The notes beneath the pieces are model-generated. The model did not search any database, was not told the DNA's origin, and worked only from the letters and a program-made list of their open reading frames with translations. Positions 1 through 7,852 of a DNA stretch of 64,000 nt are shown here, piece by piece (position 1 is the first letter of the stretch; each line of letters opens with the position of its first letter). The DNA is taken from the NCBI GenBank assembly GCA_900538555.1, contig UPYI01000004.1, positions 1 through 64,000 of the forward strand, written 5' to 3'. The stretch comes from an uncultured Porphyromonadaceae bacterium (lineage in GTDB: Bacteria > Bacteroidota > Bacteroidia > Bacteroidales > Barnesiellaceae). The translations under genes and the position numbers were made by a program.

Positions 1-593
1 ACGAGATGGTAGACCCGGCAACAGTCAGCCGTTGGGAAAACTACGTGCGGGAAGGCGGCATTCTGGTTCTGACCGTCCGAAGTGGCATGAAAGACAACAA
101 CGCCCATTTATGGAAAGCTCCATTACAATACCCCATCTACAACCTTATAGGCGGGAAGATCGAATATTTCGACCAACTGCCCCCGTCACGCCCCGCCACC
201 ATCAAATTCGACGGCAAGCTATACGGCTGGCATCTGTGGGGAGACATCCTGTCGCCCGACGGGCAGACCGAAGTATGGGCGACATACGCCGATCAGTTCT
301 ATGCCGGAAAACCGTGCGTTACCAAACATAAATTAGGAAAAGGCGCAGTCTACTACATCGGTGTTTGTTCCGACGACAAATCGCTGGAACAAGCATTGCT
401 CCGCAAGATATACCTCGAAAACGGAGCAGAGATTCTCGACTTGCCCGACTATGTGTTCACCGAATTCCGCAACGGCTATTGGATTACGGTAAACTATTCG
501 TCCGAACCAGCAGAAGCACCCGTACCGGCAAAAGCCCGAATCCTTTTCGGAGAGAGGACAGTACAGCCGGGCGGCGTAACGGTTTGGAGATAA
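1..593 (+). CDS. C-terminal part of a GH42-like beta-galactosidase (5' end outside window)
   Basis: Only the last ~197 residues are visible; the frame is open to the left edge, so the ATG at position 6 is internal. The segment YVREGGILVLT followed by a K/N/D-rich turn resembles the glutamine-amidotransferase-like trimerisation domain of GH42 beta-galactosidases, and the last ~50 residues (NGYWITVNYSSEP through QPGGVTVW) resemble the small beta-sandwich that ends these enzymes. The catalytic TIM barrel lies upstream of the window, so substrate and activity cannot be judged here. Family known: GH42 enzymes hydrolyse terminal beta-galactosides, often galactan or galacto-oligosaccharides. No terminator is obvious between the stop and the tRNA promoter. 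GH42 is the best reading; another clan-A glycosidase with the same accessory domains is possible. Confidence 0.7.
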   Translation, partial: EMVDPATVSRWENYVREGGILVLTVRSGMKDNNAHLWKAPLQYPIYNLIGGKIEYFDQLPPSRPATIKFDGKLYGWHLWGDILSPDGQTEVWATYADQFYAGKPCVTKHKLGKGAVYYIGVCSDDKSLEQALLRKIYLENGAEILDLPDYVFTEFRNGYWITVNYSSEPAEAPVPAKARILFGERTVQPGGVTVWR

Positions 594-632
594 ACGGGAA
601 AACTACCGAGAAGAAAAAAGTAGGCAAAACTA

Positions 633-663
633 TTGCGCAGAATAAAAATATAGTTTATCTTTG
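633..663 (+). promoter_or_regulatory. Promoter of tRNA-Met
   Basis: A TTG element at 633-635 is followed after 20 nt by TATCTTTG at 656-663. This matches the Bacteroidetes sigma-ABfr consensus (TTTG, 19-21 nt, TAnnTTTG). Transcription would start near 670, about 35 nt before the tRNA. Confidence 0.75.
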
Positions 664-704
664 CACCGCAATTGAGCCACAGAGGGGGCTTGATACAAAA
701 GGAT

Positions 705-778
705 GGCGAGATAGCTCAGTTGGTTAGAGCGCATGATTCATAATCATGAGGTCCCGGGATCATACCCCGGTCTCGCTA
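705..778 (+). tRNA. tRNA-Met (anticodon CAT)
   Basis: A full cloverleaf folds: acceptor 705-711 with 771-777, D stem 714-717/727-730, anticodon stem 732-736/744-748, loop TTCATAA with CAT at 739-741, T stem 754-758/766-770, discriminator A778. CCA is not encoded (ACA follows). The acceptor starts with a G:U pair and the anticodon stem lacks the three G:C pairs of initiator tRNA, so elongator Met is favoured; a lysidine-modified Ile2 tRNA cannot be excluded. The T loop reads ATCATAC instead of the usual TTCRANY. Confidence 0.93.
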
Positions 779-785
779 CAAAAAA

Positions 786-814
786 GACCGAAGTTCATCT
801 TCGGTCTTTTTTTT
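786..814 (+). terminator. Terminator of tRNA-Met
   Basis: Perfect 8-bp stem GACCGAAG (786-793) / CTTCGGTC (799-806), 5-nt loop, then a run of T to 814. It starts 8 nt after the tRNA. Confidence 0.9.
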
Positions 815-943
815 GTCTTAACAAATAGGCGGAATCGGTAACCGCACCGAAGAGGGGGAAGGGAAAACAGCAAGAAGGCAAGAATCTCATCCGCAGCAGC
901 TTACGGCACGCATCCTTGCCGGGCAACCGTCCGTACTTCGGCA

Positions 944-1804
944 CTATGGTTTCTTGATCCGGTTGCTGTTCCGGAATGCGATCGGCGACATCCCCGTCAT
1001 CCGGCGAAAGAAACGGCACAAATAAGACGGATCTTCGAAATGCATTTCCATCGCTATATTCTTCACCGACAGATCCGTACTCAACAGATAACTCTTAATC
1101 GCTACAATCACCTGCCGGTCGATCGTCTCCTTAGGCGAGAACATATTCGCCCTGTCGAACAATTTATACAGATAATCGGGTGTAATACACAACTTCCGGG
1201 CATAGAAATCCACATCGCGATGTTTGATGTAGTATTTGTTCAGCAATGAAAAGAAACGGCTCAACAATGCCCATCCGCGATCTTTGGGTACTTGTTCGGG
1301 CGGAATGCCGCGCCCAAGCCTCCGCAACTCGCTATCGACCGACATACACAGGTTATACAGATTGTTCGATAACAACTGCGCCTTATATTCCTCATTCACG
1401 AATTCAATGATCCACTCCGTTTGCCGAAACCAAAGCAACAGCATCTCATATTGCCGGCGATCGGTGTGAAAAACAAAATGAATATCCCAATATTCTGCAA
1501 AAGACGACGATATTTTATAAAACGTATCATCCGAGATATTCAACGGCAACGATACGTATCGGGCGGAAAACGAATCGGAGACCTGTATCGGGATCAACAA
1601 CATTTCGTAAGAGAGTATAAGCAGGTCGCCCTGACGGAATTTCAGCCGCCGGAAATTCAACAACAGCTCCGCTTCACCACCGGTACACAACAATACCGTC
1701 CCGCCGTTTATCTCTACCGGCTTGCCGTGAGCCTCGATCAGGTCGGTCGTGCCTGCGGCATATTCCTTGCCGGGCGGACAGAATGAAAATTTTATCTCTT
1801 TCAT
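944..1804 (-). CDS. AraC-family transcriptional regulator
   Basis: About 286 residues. The N-terminal ~150 residues look like a cupin-type sensing domain (short beta segments such as GGTVLLCTGGEAELLL and FRQGDLLILSYEM). The C-terminal ~100 residues carry the two helix-turn-helix motifs of AraC proteins: FYARKLCITPDYLYKLF and IAMEMHFEDPSYLCRFFRRM, followed by GMSPIAFR. I chose the ATG at 1804; a GTG two codons upstream is also possible. It is divergent from the RND efflux operon that starts at 1968, so it probably controls that operon, its own gene, or both (inference from arrangement). Effector unknown. No terminator was recognised to the left. Confidence 0.9.
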   Translation of the reverse strand: MKEIKFSFCPPGKEYAAGTTDLIEAHGKPVEINGGTVLLCTGGEAELLLNFRRLKFRQGDLLILSYEMLLIPIQVSDSFSARYVSLPLNISDDTFYKISSSFAEYWDIHFVFHTDRRQYEMLLLWFRQTEWIIEFVNEEYKAQLLSNNLYNLCMSVDSELRRLGRGIPPEQVPKDRGWALLSRFFSLLNKYYIKHRDVDFYARKLCITPDYLYKLFDRANMFSPKETIDRQVIVAIKSYLLSTDLSVKNIAMEMHFEDPSYLCRFFRRMTGMSPIAFRNSNRIKKP

Positions 1805-1927
1805 CGACACACGTGGCTAAATAATCATCTGCAAAAATAACCGATTCCGTCCCAGATCCAAATCATTTGTCCGGAAAAGTACCCGGAATAGCCGAATTAT
1901 GTACCCCCTAATCCTATACGAATATCC

Positions 1928-1935
1928 TAATTTTG
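1928..1935 (+). promoter_or_regulatory. -7 element of the RND efflux operon promoter
   Basis: TAATTTTG matches TAnnTTTG and lies 33 nt before the ATG at 1968. No clear TTTG sits 19-21 nt upstream, which would fit a promoter that needs an activator. It also argues against the longer reading frame that opens at 1899, upstream of this box. Confidence 0.55.
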
Positions 1936-1967
1936 CGGACGCAAAACAAGAATACAAATTACAACAC

Positions 1968-3071
1968 ATGAACATGAAAAGAAAAACCATCTATCTCCTC
2001 TTGGCTGCGAGCCTCGTATCGTGCAACGAAATGCAACGGCAGGAACTACCGGAGTATCCCGTGCTGACTGTCGCCACCGGTTCGGCAACGATCGAAGAGT
2101 CCTATTCCGCCTCTATTCAAGGACGACAAGATATAGAGATCTATCCTCAAATATCGGGTAAGATCACCCGTGTCTGTGTGAAAGAGGGCGAAAAAGTACA
2201 CGAAGGGAAAGTCCTGTTCGTCATCGACCAGATACCCTACAAGGCAGCCCTGAGTACGGCGGATGCCCTTGTTCATGTGGCGGAAGCGCAAGTAGAAACC
2301 GCCCGGCTCGACTACGAAAGCAAACAGGCACTATTCAAGGAAGAGGTCATTTCGGAATACGATCTGGCTCAGGCAAAGAATGCGCTGGCAGTAGCCGAAG
2401 CCAATCTGGAACAGGCTCGCGCCGGACAGATCAATGCCCGGAACGACTTATCCTATACCGAGGTGAAAAGCCCCACCGACGGGGTTGTAGGGACTTTGCC
2501 CTACCGCGCCGGATCGTTGGTAAGCCCGTCTATCCCGCAACCGCTCACTACGGTCTCCGACAACGAACAGATGTTCGTTTATTTCTCCATGACCGAGAAC
2601 CAGCTGCGGGCTTTGATACGCCGACACGGATCGCCGGCTGAAACGATCAGACAAATGCCGTCGGTGCGGTTACGTCTGAACGACGAATCCATATACGACC
2701 GACAGGGACGTATCGAAACCATCAGCGGAATCATCAACCCCAAAACCGGCACGGCATCGGTACGCAGCGTCTTCCCCAACGACAAGCAGTTGCTTTTCAG
2801 CGGCAGCGTCGGAAACGTGATCCTGTCGCACCCGGAAAACGATGTCGTCATCATACCGCAGACTGCTACGTACGAAATACAGGATAAGATCTTCGTCTAC
2901 AAAGTCATCGACGGAATTGCCACATCGACAGAAATCGAAGTCGAACGGCTGAACGACGGCAAAGAATACATCGTACGCAACGGTCTGGTTGCCGGAGATG
3001 TAATCGTAAGCGAAGGTGTCGGTCTGATAAAAGACGGACAGTCCATTGCAATAAAAGAGAAAAACCAATAA
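1968..3071 (+). CDS. RND efflux periplasmic adaptor (AcrA/MexA-like lipoprotein)
   Basis: 367 residues. It joins the inner-membrane pump to the outer-membrane channel of a tripartite efflux system. A lipoprotein signal peptide is visible, hydrophobic YLLLAASLVSC with the lipobox Cys at about residue 19. Then come a lipoyl/barrel-sandwich half (EIYPQISGKITRVCVKEGEKV), an alpha-helical hairpin (~95-165, rich in A/E/Q), the second lipoyl half (YTEVKSPTDGVVGTL) and beta-barrel and membrane-proximal domains ending in GLIKDGQSIAIKEK. The start at 1968 puts the lipoprotein signal at the N-terminus; the frame is open further upstream but that stretch overlaps the promoter. The acrB-like gene follows after 21 nt and the channel gene after it, so this is one operon. 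Confidence 0.93.
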   Translation: MNMKRKTIYLLLAASLVSCNEMQRQELPEYPVLTVATGSATIEESYSASIQGRQDIEIYPQISGKITRVCVKEGEKVHEGKVLFVIDQIPYKAALSTADALVHVAEAQVETARLDYESKQALFKEEVISEYDLAQAKNALAVAEANLEQARAGQINARNDLSYTEVKSPTDGVVGTLPYRAGSLVSPSIPQPLTTVSDNEQMFVYFSMTENQLRALIRRHGSPAETIRQMPSVRLRLNDESIYDRQGRIETISGIINPKTGTASVRSVFPNDKQLLFSGSVGNVILSHPENDVVIIPQTATYEIQDKIFVYKVIDGIATSTEIEVERLNDGKEYIVRNGLVAGDVIVSEGVGLIKDGQSIAIKEKNQ

Positions 3072-3092
3072 CCTCACACAAGAACCCACAGT

Positions 3093-6000
3093 ATGAATCT
3101 GAAATATTTTATCGAACGTCCGGTACTTTCGATCGTCATATCGGTAACTATCGTACTGATCGGACTATTGTCGCTGTTCTCATTGCCTATCGAACAATAC
3201 CCCGACATAGCCCCGCCCACGATCTCCGTTTATACTAGTTATCCGGGGGCCAATGCCGAAACCGTACAGAAAGCGGTGGTCGTACCGTTGGAAGAATCGA
3301 TCAACGGCGTAGAGAACATGAGCTACATGACCTCTTCGGCATCCAACAACGGCGATGCGGAAATCATGATCTATTTCAAACAGGGAACCGATGCCGATAT
3401 GGCAGCGGTGAATGTACAGAACCGGGTGGCGACCGCACAAAGTCTGTTGCCCGCTGAGGTAGTGAAGATCGGTGTCACCACCGCCAAACAGCAGAATGCC
3501 GAACTGAAAACATTCGCCCTATACGATCCCGAAGCGCGTTACGGACGACGTTTTCTCGACAACTATCTGAAAATAAATGTCGAACCGCGTCTGAAACGAA
3601 TTGCCGGAGTAGGAAAGGTCATGCAGTTCGGATCCAGTTACAGTATGCGCATCTGGTTGAAGCCCGATAAAATGGCTCAATACAAACTGATTCCGGACGA
3701 CATTACTGCCGCACTTGCCAATCAGAACATCGAGTCGGCAACAGGGTCGTTCGGCGAGAACCACGACAACGCCAACCAGTACACCATGAAATACCGGGGA
3801 CGTTTGTCCACTACCGAAGAATTCGGAAATATCGTGATCCGGTCGCTGTCGAACGGCGATGTACTGCGATTGAAAGAGGTGGCAGACATCGAACTGGGCG
3901 ACGAAACCTACAATTACGAAAACAGTCTGAACGGCAAACCAGCGTCATTGGCTATGCTTTACCAGACCGCCGGGTCGAACGCTTCGGCTGTCATAAACGA
4001 AATAGATGCGACACTCGACGAACTCAGCAAAGAGCTGCCCAGCGGATTGGAATTCGTGACCTTGAACGACACCAACCGGTTTCTGTACGCCTCGATCAAA
4101 GAGGTGGGCATTACGCTTGCGCTGTCTATTCTGTTGGTCATACTGGTAGTCTATGTGTTCCTGCAAGATTTCCGGTCTACCTTGATTCCGACCCTGTCCA
4201 TATTCGTTTCCATTATCGGTACATTCGCATTCATGTCGGTTGCCGGATTCTCGATCAACCTGCTCACGCTGTTTGCCCTCGTGCTGGCAATCGGAACCGT
4301 GGTGGACAATGCCATCATTGTAGTAGAAGCCGTACAATCGCGGTTCGAAATCGGTTACCGGTCGTCGTACACCGCAACCACCGATGCGATGGGCGGCATC
4401 TCTACCGCGATCATCATCTCCACCCTCATCTTCATGGCGGTATTCATCCCGGTATCGATGATGGGCGGAACCTCCGGCACATTCTATACCCAGTTCGGTC
4501 TAACCATGGCGGTAGCCGTTGGTCTGTCGGCTATAAACGCCTTGACTCTCTCCCCGGCTTTATGTGCTTTGATGCTCAGCCCGTACGTGGATGAAAACGG
4601 AATGGAACGCGACAACTTTGCCGCCCGTTTCAGAAAAGCATATCAAGCGGCATTCAATGCGATCCTCAACCGCTACAAATACGGCGTGCTCTTCTTCATC
4701 CGCCGGAAATGGCTCACATGGAGCGTATTGGTAGCCGGTCTGGCTCTGCTCGTCATACTGATGCGCCAGACCAAAACCGGACTGGTGCCGGAAGAAGACA
4801 CGGCATCGGTAATGGTAAGCATGAACACCAAACCGGGTACCTCCATGGCTGAAACCAACAAACTCGTCGGCGAAATGAGTAAATTGTACACTCAAATTCC
4901 CGAAGTGGAAAATGCGGGCGGTGTAACCGGCTGGTCCTTCTCCGGCTCCGGACCGTCGATGGGTATGTTCTTCCTGTCGCTGAAACACTGGGACGAACGG
5001 CAGGACAAAGGACAGTCTGCCACGGATGTCGTAAACAAAATATATGCCGATGCCGGAAATACGCCCGACGCACAAATATTCGTCACGACCCCGCCTATGA
5101 TACCGGGATACGGTATGGGTAACGGATTCGAACTCTATCTGCAAGACAAGACCGGAGGAGACCTCGATGCATTCAAAGAGATCAGCAACCGGTTTGTCGA
5201 TGCCTTGATGGAACGTCCCGAAATCGAAATGGCATACTCCGCCTTCGAAACCTCCTATCCCCAATATTGGGTCGATATAGATGCCGCCCAATGCGAACGG
5301 GCAGGAATCACGACCAACGAAGTTCTCTCGACGTTGTCGGGCTATTACGGAGGCGGATATGTGTCCAATTTCAACCGCTTCTCCAAGCTCTACCGGGTCA
5401 TGATCCAGTCCGATCCCGATTTCCGGGTCACACCCGAATCGTTAAACCATTTCTACGTACGTATCGGCGACGAAATGGCACCGCTATCGCAGTTTGTAAA
5501 GTTGAGCAAAACCTACGGGCCTCAATCCCTCACCCGATTCAATCTCTACAACTCGATCGCCATAAACGGGACACCCGCATCAGGATACAGTTCGGGCGAC
5601 GCGCTGAAAGCCGTGCAGGAAACGGCAACGAAAATACTGCCGCGTAATTACGGGTATGAGTTCGGCGGTATCTCGCGCGAAGAAGCCCAGACAGGTAACA
5701 ATGTCATCATCATCTTTACAGTCTGCATCCTGTTGGTTTATCTGATATTGAGCGGACTGTATGAGAGCCTGATCCTGCCGTTCGTCATCATACTCTCGGT
5801 TCCGTGTGGTCTGATGGGAAGTTTCCTGTTCGCCAAGCTGTTCGGACTGGAAAACAACATCTACCTGCAAACCGGACTGATCATGCTCATCGGGCTACTG
5901 GCAAAAACCGCTATCCTTATCACCGACTATGCAGGCGAACGTCGCCGGAGCGGAATGTCCCTGACCCAAGCAGCCATCGGAGCCGCCAAAAACCGTCTGC

Positions 6001-6299
6001 GTCCGATTCTGATGACCGCACTCACCATGATATTCGGCATGTTGCCGCTCATGTTCGCCTCGGGTGTCGGAGCAAACGGCAACTCGACCTTAGGTACCGG
6101 TGCAGTAGGCGGAATGCTTGTCGGCACATTAGTATTGCTATTCATCGTTCCCGCCCTGTGGATCGTATTCCAATCGGTACAAGAACGGATCAAACCGGTC
6201 AAGTTCAAAGAACCCCAACCGGGAATCCGCCATGAAATCGAAAAAGTGGCAGCCTTGAAAAAACAACCGGTAGCCGAAATGCCTAACGAACGACAATAA
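3093..6299 (+). CDS. RND efflux inner-membrane pump (AcrB/HAE1-like)
   Basis: 1068 residues, the normal HAE1 length. It starts with MNLKYFIERPVLSIVISV (TM1) and SLPIEQYPDIAPP, as in AcrB. The porter and docking domains lie at ~40-330 and ~560-870, and two bundles of membrane helices at ~335-545 and ~870-1030. In TM4 the proton-relay position reads GTVVDNAIIVVEA: Asp405 is kept, but the second Asp of AcrB (D408 in E. coli) is Asn406. The relay Lys of TM10 is present (GLLAKTAILITDYA). Expected role: proton-driven export of drugs, bile salts or other amphiphiles. Second gene of the operon with the adaptor and the TolC-type channel; substrate not predictable. Confidence 0.95.
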   Translation: MNLKYFIERPVLSIVISVTIVLIGLLSLFSLPIEQYPDIAPPTISVYTSYPGANAETVQKAVVVPLEESINGVENMSYMTSSASNNGDAEIMIYFKQGTDADMAAVNVQNRVATAQSLLPAEVVKIGVTTAKQQNAELKTFALYDPEARYGRRFLDNYLKINVEPRLKRIAGVGKVMQFGSSYSMRIWLKPDKMAQYKLIPDDITAALANQNIESATGSFGENHDNANQYTMKYRGRLSTTEEFGNIVIRSLSNGDVLRLKEVADIELGDETYNYENSLNGKPASLAMLYQTAGSNASAVINEIDATLDELSKELPSGLEFVTLNDTNRFLYASIKEVGITLALSILLVILVVYVFLQDFRSTLIPTLSIFVSIIGTFAFMSVAGFSINLLTLFALVLAIGTVVDNAIIVVEAVQSRFEIGYRSSYTATTDAMGGISTAIIISTLIFMAVFIPVSMMGGTSGTFYTQFGLTMAVAVGLSAINALTLSPALCALMLSPYVDENGMERDNFAARFRKAYQAAFNAILNRYKYGVLFFIRRKWLTWSVLVAGLALLVILMRQTKTGLVPEEDTASVMVSMNTKPGTSMAETNKLVGEMSKLYTQIPEVENAGGVTGWSFSGSGPSMGMFFLSLKHWDERQDKGQSATDVVNKIYADAGNTPDAQIFVTTPPMIPGYGMGNGFELYLQDKTGGDLDAFKEISNRFVDALMERPEIEMAYSAFETSYPQYWVDIDAAQCERAGITTNEVLSTLSGYYGGGYVSNFNRFSKLYRVMIQSDPDFRVTPESLNHFYVRIGDEMAPLSQFVKLSKTYGPQSLTRFNLYNSIAINGTPASGYSSGDALKAVQETATKILPRNYGYEFGGISREEAQTGNNVIIIFTVCILLVYLILSGLYESLILPFVIILSVPCGLMGSFLFAKLFGLENNIYLQTGLIMLIGLLAKTAILITDYAGERRRSGMSLTQAAIGAAKNRLRPILMTALTMIFGMLPLMFASGVGANGNSTLGTGAVGGMLVGTLVLLFIVPALWIVFQSVQERIKPVKFKEPQPGIRHEIEKVAALKKQPVAEMPNERQ

Positions 6300-6309
6300 A
6301 CAAGAAATC

Positions 6310-7659
6310 ATGAGAAAAACAATCTATATAACCCTGCTTGCCCTGCTGTCGGGATGCGGAATCTACAAACCGTATTCCCGCCCCGGCACAGAGCTTCCGG
6401 AGCAATACCGGGACATAAATACCGACGACACGACCACCCTTGCGGCTCTTCCGTGGAAAGAGTTGTTTACCGACGAACATCTGCAAACCCTCATCGAGAC
6501 CGGTTTGCAACAAAACACCGACCTCCAAGTCGCCCGATTGCGTGTGAAGGAAGCGGACGCGCTATTGCTGAATGCCCGGCTCTCCTATCTGCCCGCTCTC
6601 TCGCTATCGCCCGAAGGCGGTATAAGCAGTTACAACGGGACTACCTCCAAGACCTACAATCTGGCTGCCTCGGCAAATTGGGAACTCGACATATTCGGGA
6701 AAACGACCAATGCCAAACGCGGAGCCAAAGCCGCTCTCTTGGGCAGCCGGGAATATGCCCAAGCGGTACAGACCCAACTGATTGCCAACATAGCTGGCAA
6801 ATATTACACCCTGCTGATGCTCGACCGGCAACTGGAAATCGGAGAAGAGACATTGCAAAGTTGGGAGAAAAGCATCAAAGTGCTCGAAGCGTTGAAAGCC
6901 AGCGGAAAAGCAAACGATGCCGCCGTCCTGCAAGCCCGTGCCAACCGCATGACGCTCGAATCGTCCGTACTAACCTTGCGTAAAAACATCACCGATACGG
7001 AAAACGCATTGTCCGTACTCCTCGCGTTGTCTCCGCAAGAGATCGAACGCGGCAGGATCGCCGATGTCCGTTTCCCGGACGAATTGAAAGTCGGCGTACC
7101 GGCACAACTGCTTTCCAACCGTCCCGACGTACGCCAGGCAGAACAGAATCTGGCACAAGCCTTCTACGCCACCAATGCAGCCCGTGCATCGTTCTATCCG
7201 TCGGTCAATCTGTCGGGATCGATCGGGTGGAGCAACAATGGCGGCGGGGTTATCACCAATCCCGGAAATTGGCTAATGAGCGCAATCGGTTCGCTGGTAC
7301 AGTCGTTGTTCAACCGCGGCACGAACATCGCCAATCTGAAAATCGCCAAAGCCCGTCAGGAAGAGGCGATGCTCCTATTCCGGCAATCCTTGCTGGACGC
7401 AGGAAACGAAGTAAATACAGCCCTGACACAATGGCAAACCGCTCGACAGCAAATCGAGGTATGCAACCGGAAAATAGACACATTACAGGAAGCCGTACGC
7501 AAAACCGAGCTACTGATGCGGCACTCCACTTCCACCTATCTGGAAGTGCTGACAGCACAACAGGCTCTGCTCGATGCCGAGCAACAACAAGTTCAATATA
7601 TATTCGACTGCGTGCAGGGTGTCATCAACCTCTATCACGCTTTGGGCGGAGGTGCATAA
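6310..7659 (+). CDS. Outer-membrane efflux channel (TolC/NodT family lipoprotein)
   Basis: 449 residues, typical of NodT-type channels. Lipoprotein signal LLALLSGC with Cys at residue 16, then YKPYSRPG typical of OprM-like channels. Two homologous coiled-coil/beta repeats follow; motifs include LPWKELFTDEHLQTLIETGL, PQLLSNRPDVRQAEQNLAQA-like spacing at ~260-280 and YPSVNLSGSIGW. It should trimerise and form the outer-membrane exit duct of the pump encoded just upstream. The gene starts 10 nt after the pump stop, third and last gene of the operon, and is followed by a strong hairpin. Confidence 0.94.
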   Translation: MRKTIYITLLALLSGCGIYKPYSRPGTELPEQYRDINTDDTTTLAALPWKELFTDEHLQTLIETGLQQNTDLQVARLRVKEADALLLNARLSYLPALSLSPEGGISSYNGTTSKTYNLAASANWELDIFGKTTNAKRGAKAALLGSREYAQAVQTQLIANIAGKYYTLLMLDRQLEIGEETLQSWEKSIKVLEALKASGKANDAAVLQARANRMTLESSVLTLRKNITDTENALSVLLALSPQEIERGRIADVRFPDELKVGVPAQLLSNRPDVRQAEQNLAQAFYATNAARASFYPSVNLSGSIGWSNNGGGVITNPGNWLMSAIGSLVQSLFNRGTNIANLKIAKARQEEAMLLFRQSLLDAGNEVNTALTQWQTARQQIEVCNRKIDTLQEAVRKTELLMRHSTSTYLEVLTAQQALLDAEQQQVQYIFDCVQGVINLYHALGGGA

Positions 7660-7719
7660 CTGTTGCGGCTGACTTCCCCAAATACCCGTCCTATTCAGAA
7701 ACGACCTTATTTATAGCCC

Positions 7720-7763
7720 AAAGGGGTTGTATCGAAAACTTGAAATTTCGATACAACCCCTTT
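7720..7763. terminator. Bidirectional terminator hairpin, repeat family copy H1
   Basis: Perfect 18-bp inverted repeat (7720-7737 with 7746-7763) with an 8-nt loop. The arm core GGGGTTGTATCGAAA recurs at 45746-45789 and, in diverged form, at 56226-56269. It lies between the convergent efflux operon and pectate lyase operon. The A run before and T run after it let it serve both strands. Confidence 0.8.
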
Positions 7764-7852
7764 ACGGTGTGTCATTGATCCCTATACACCCCATTCAGGT
7801 TCCGTTCCGGCACGGGGCCTTCCTACGGAGAACTACCGACCGGCAACAGCGA

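Noticed and set aside
1899..1967. N-terminal extension of the RND adaptor
   Set aside because: It would be translated through the -7 promoter box and would bury the lipoprotein signal peptide internally; the ATG at 1968 is preferred.
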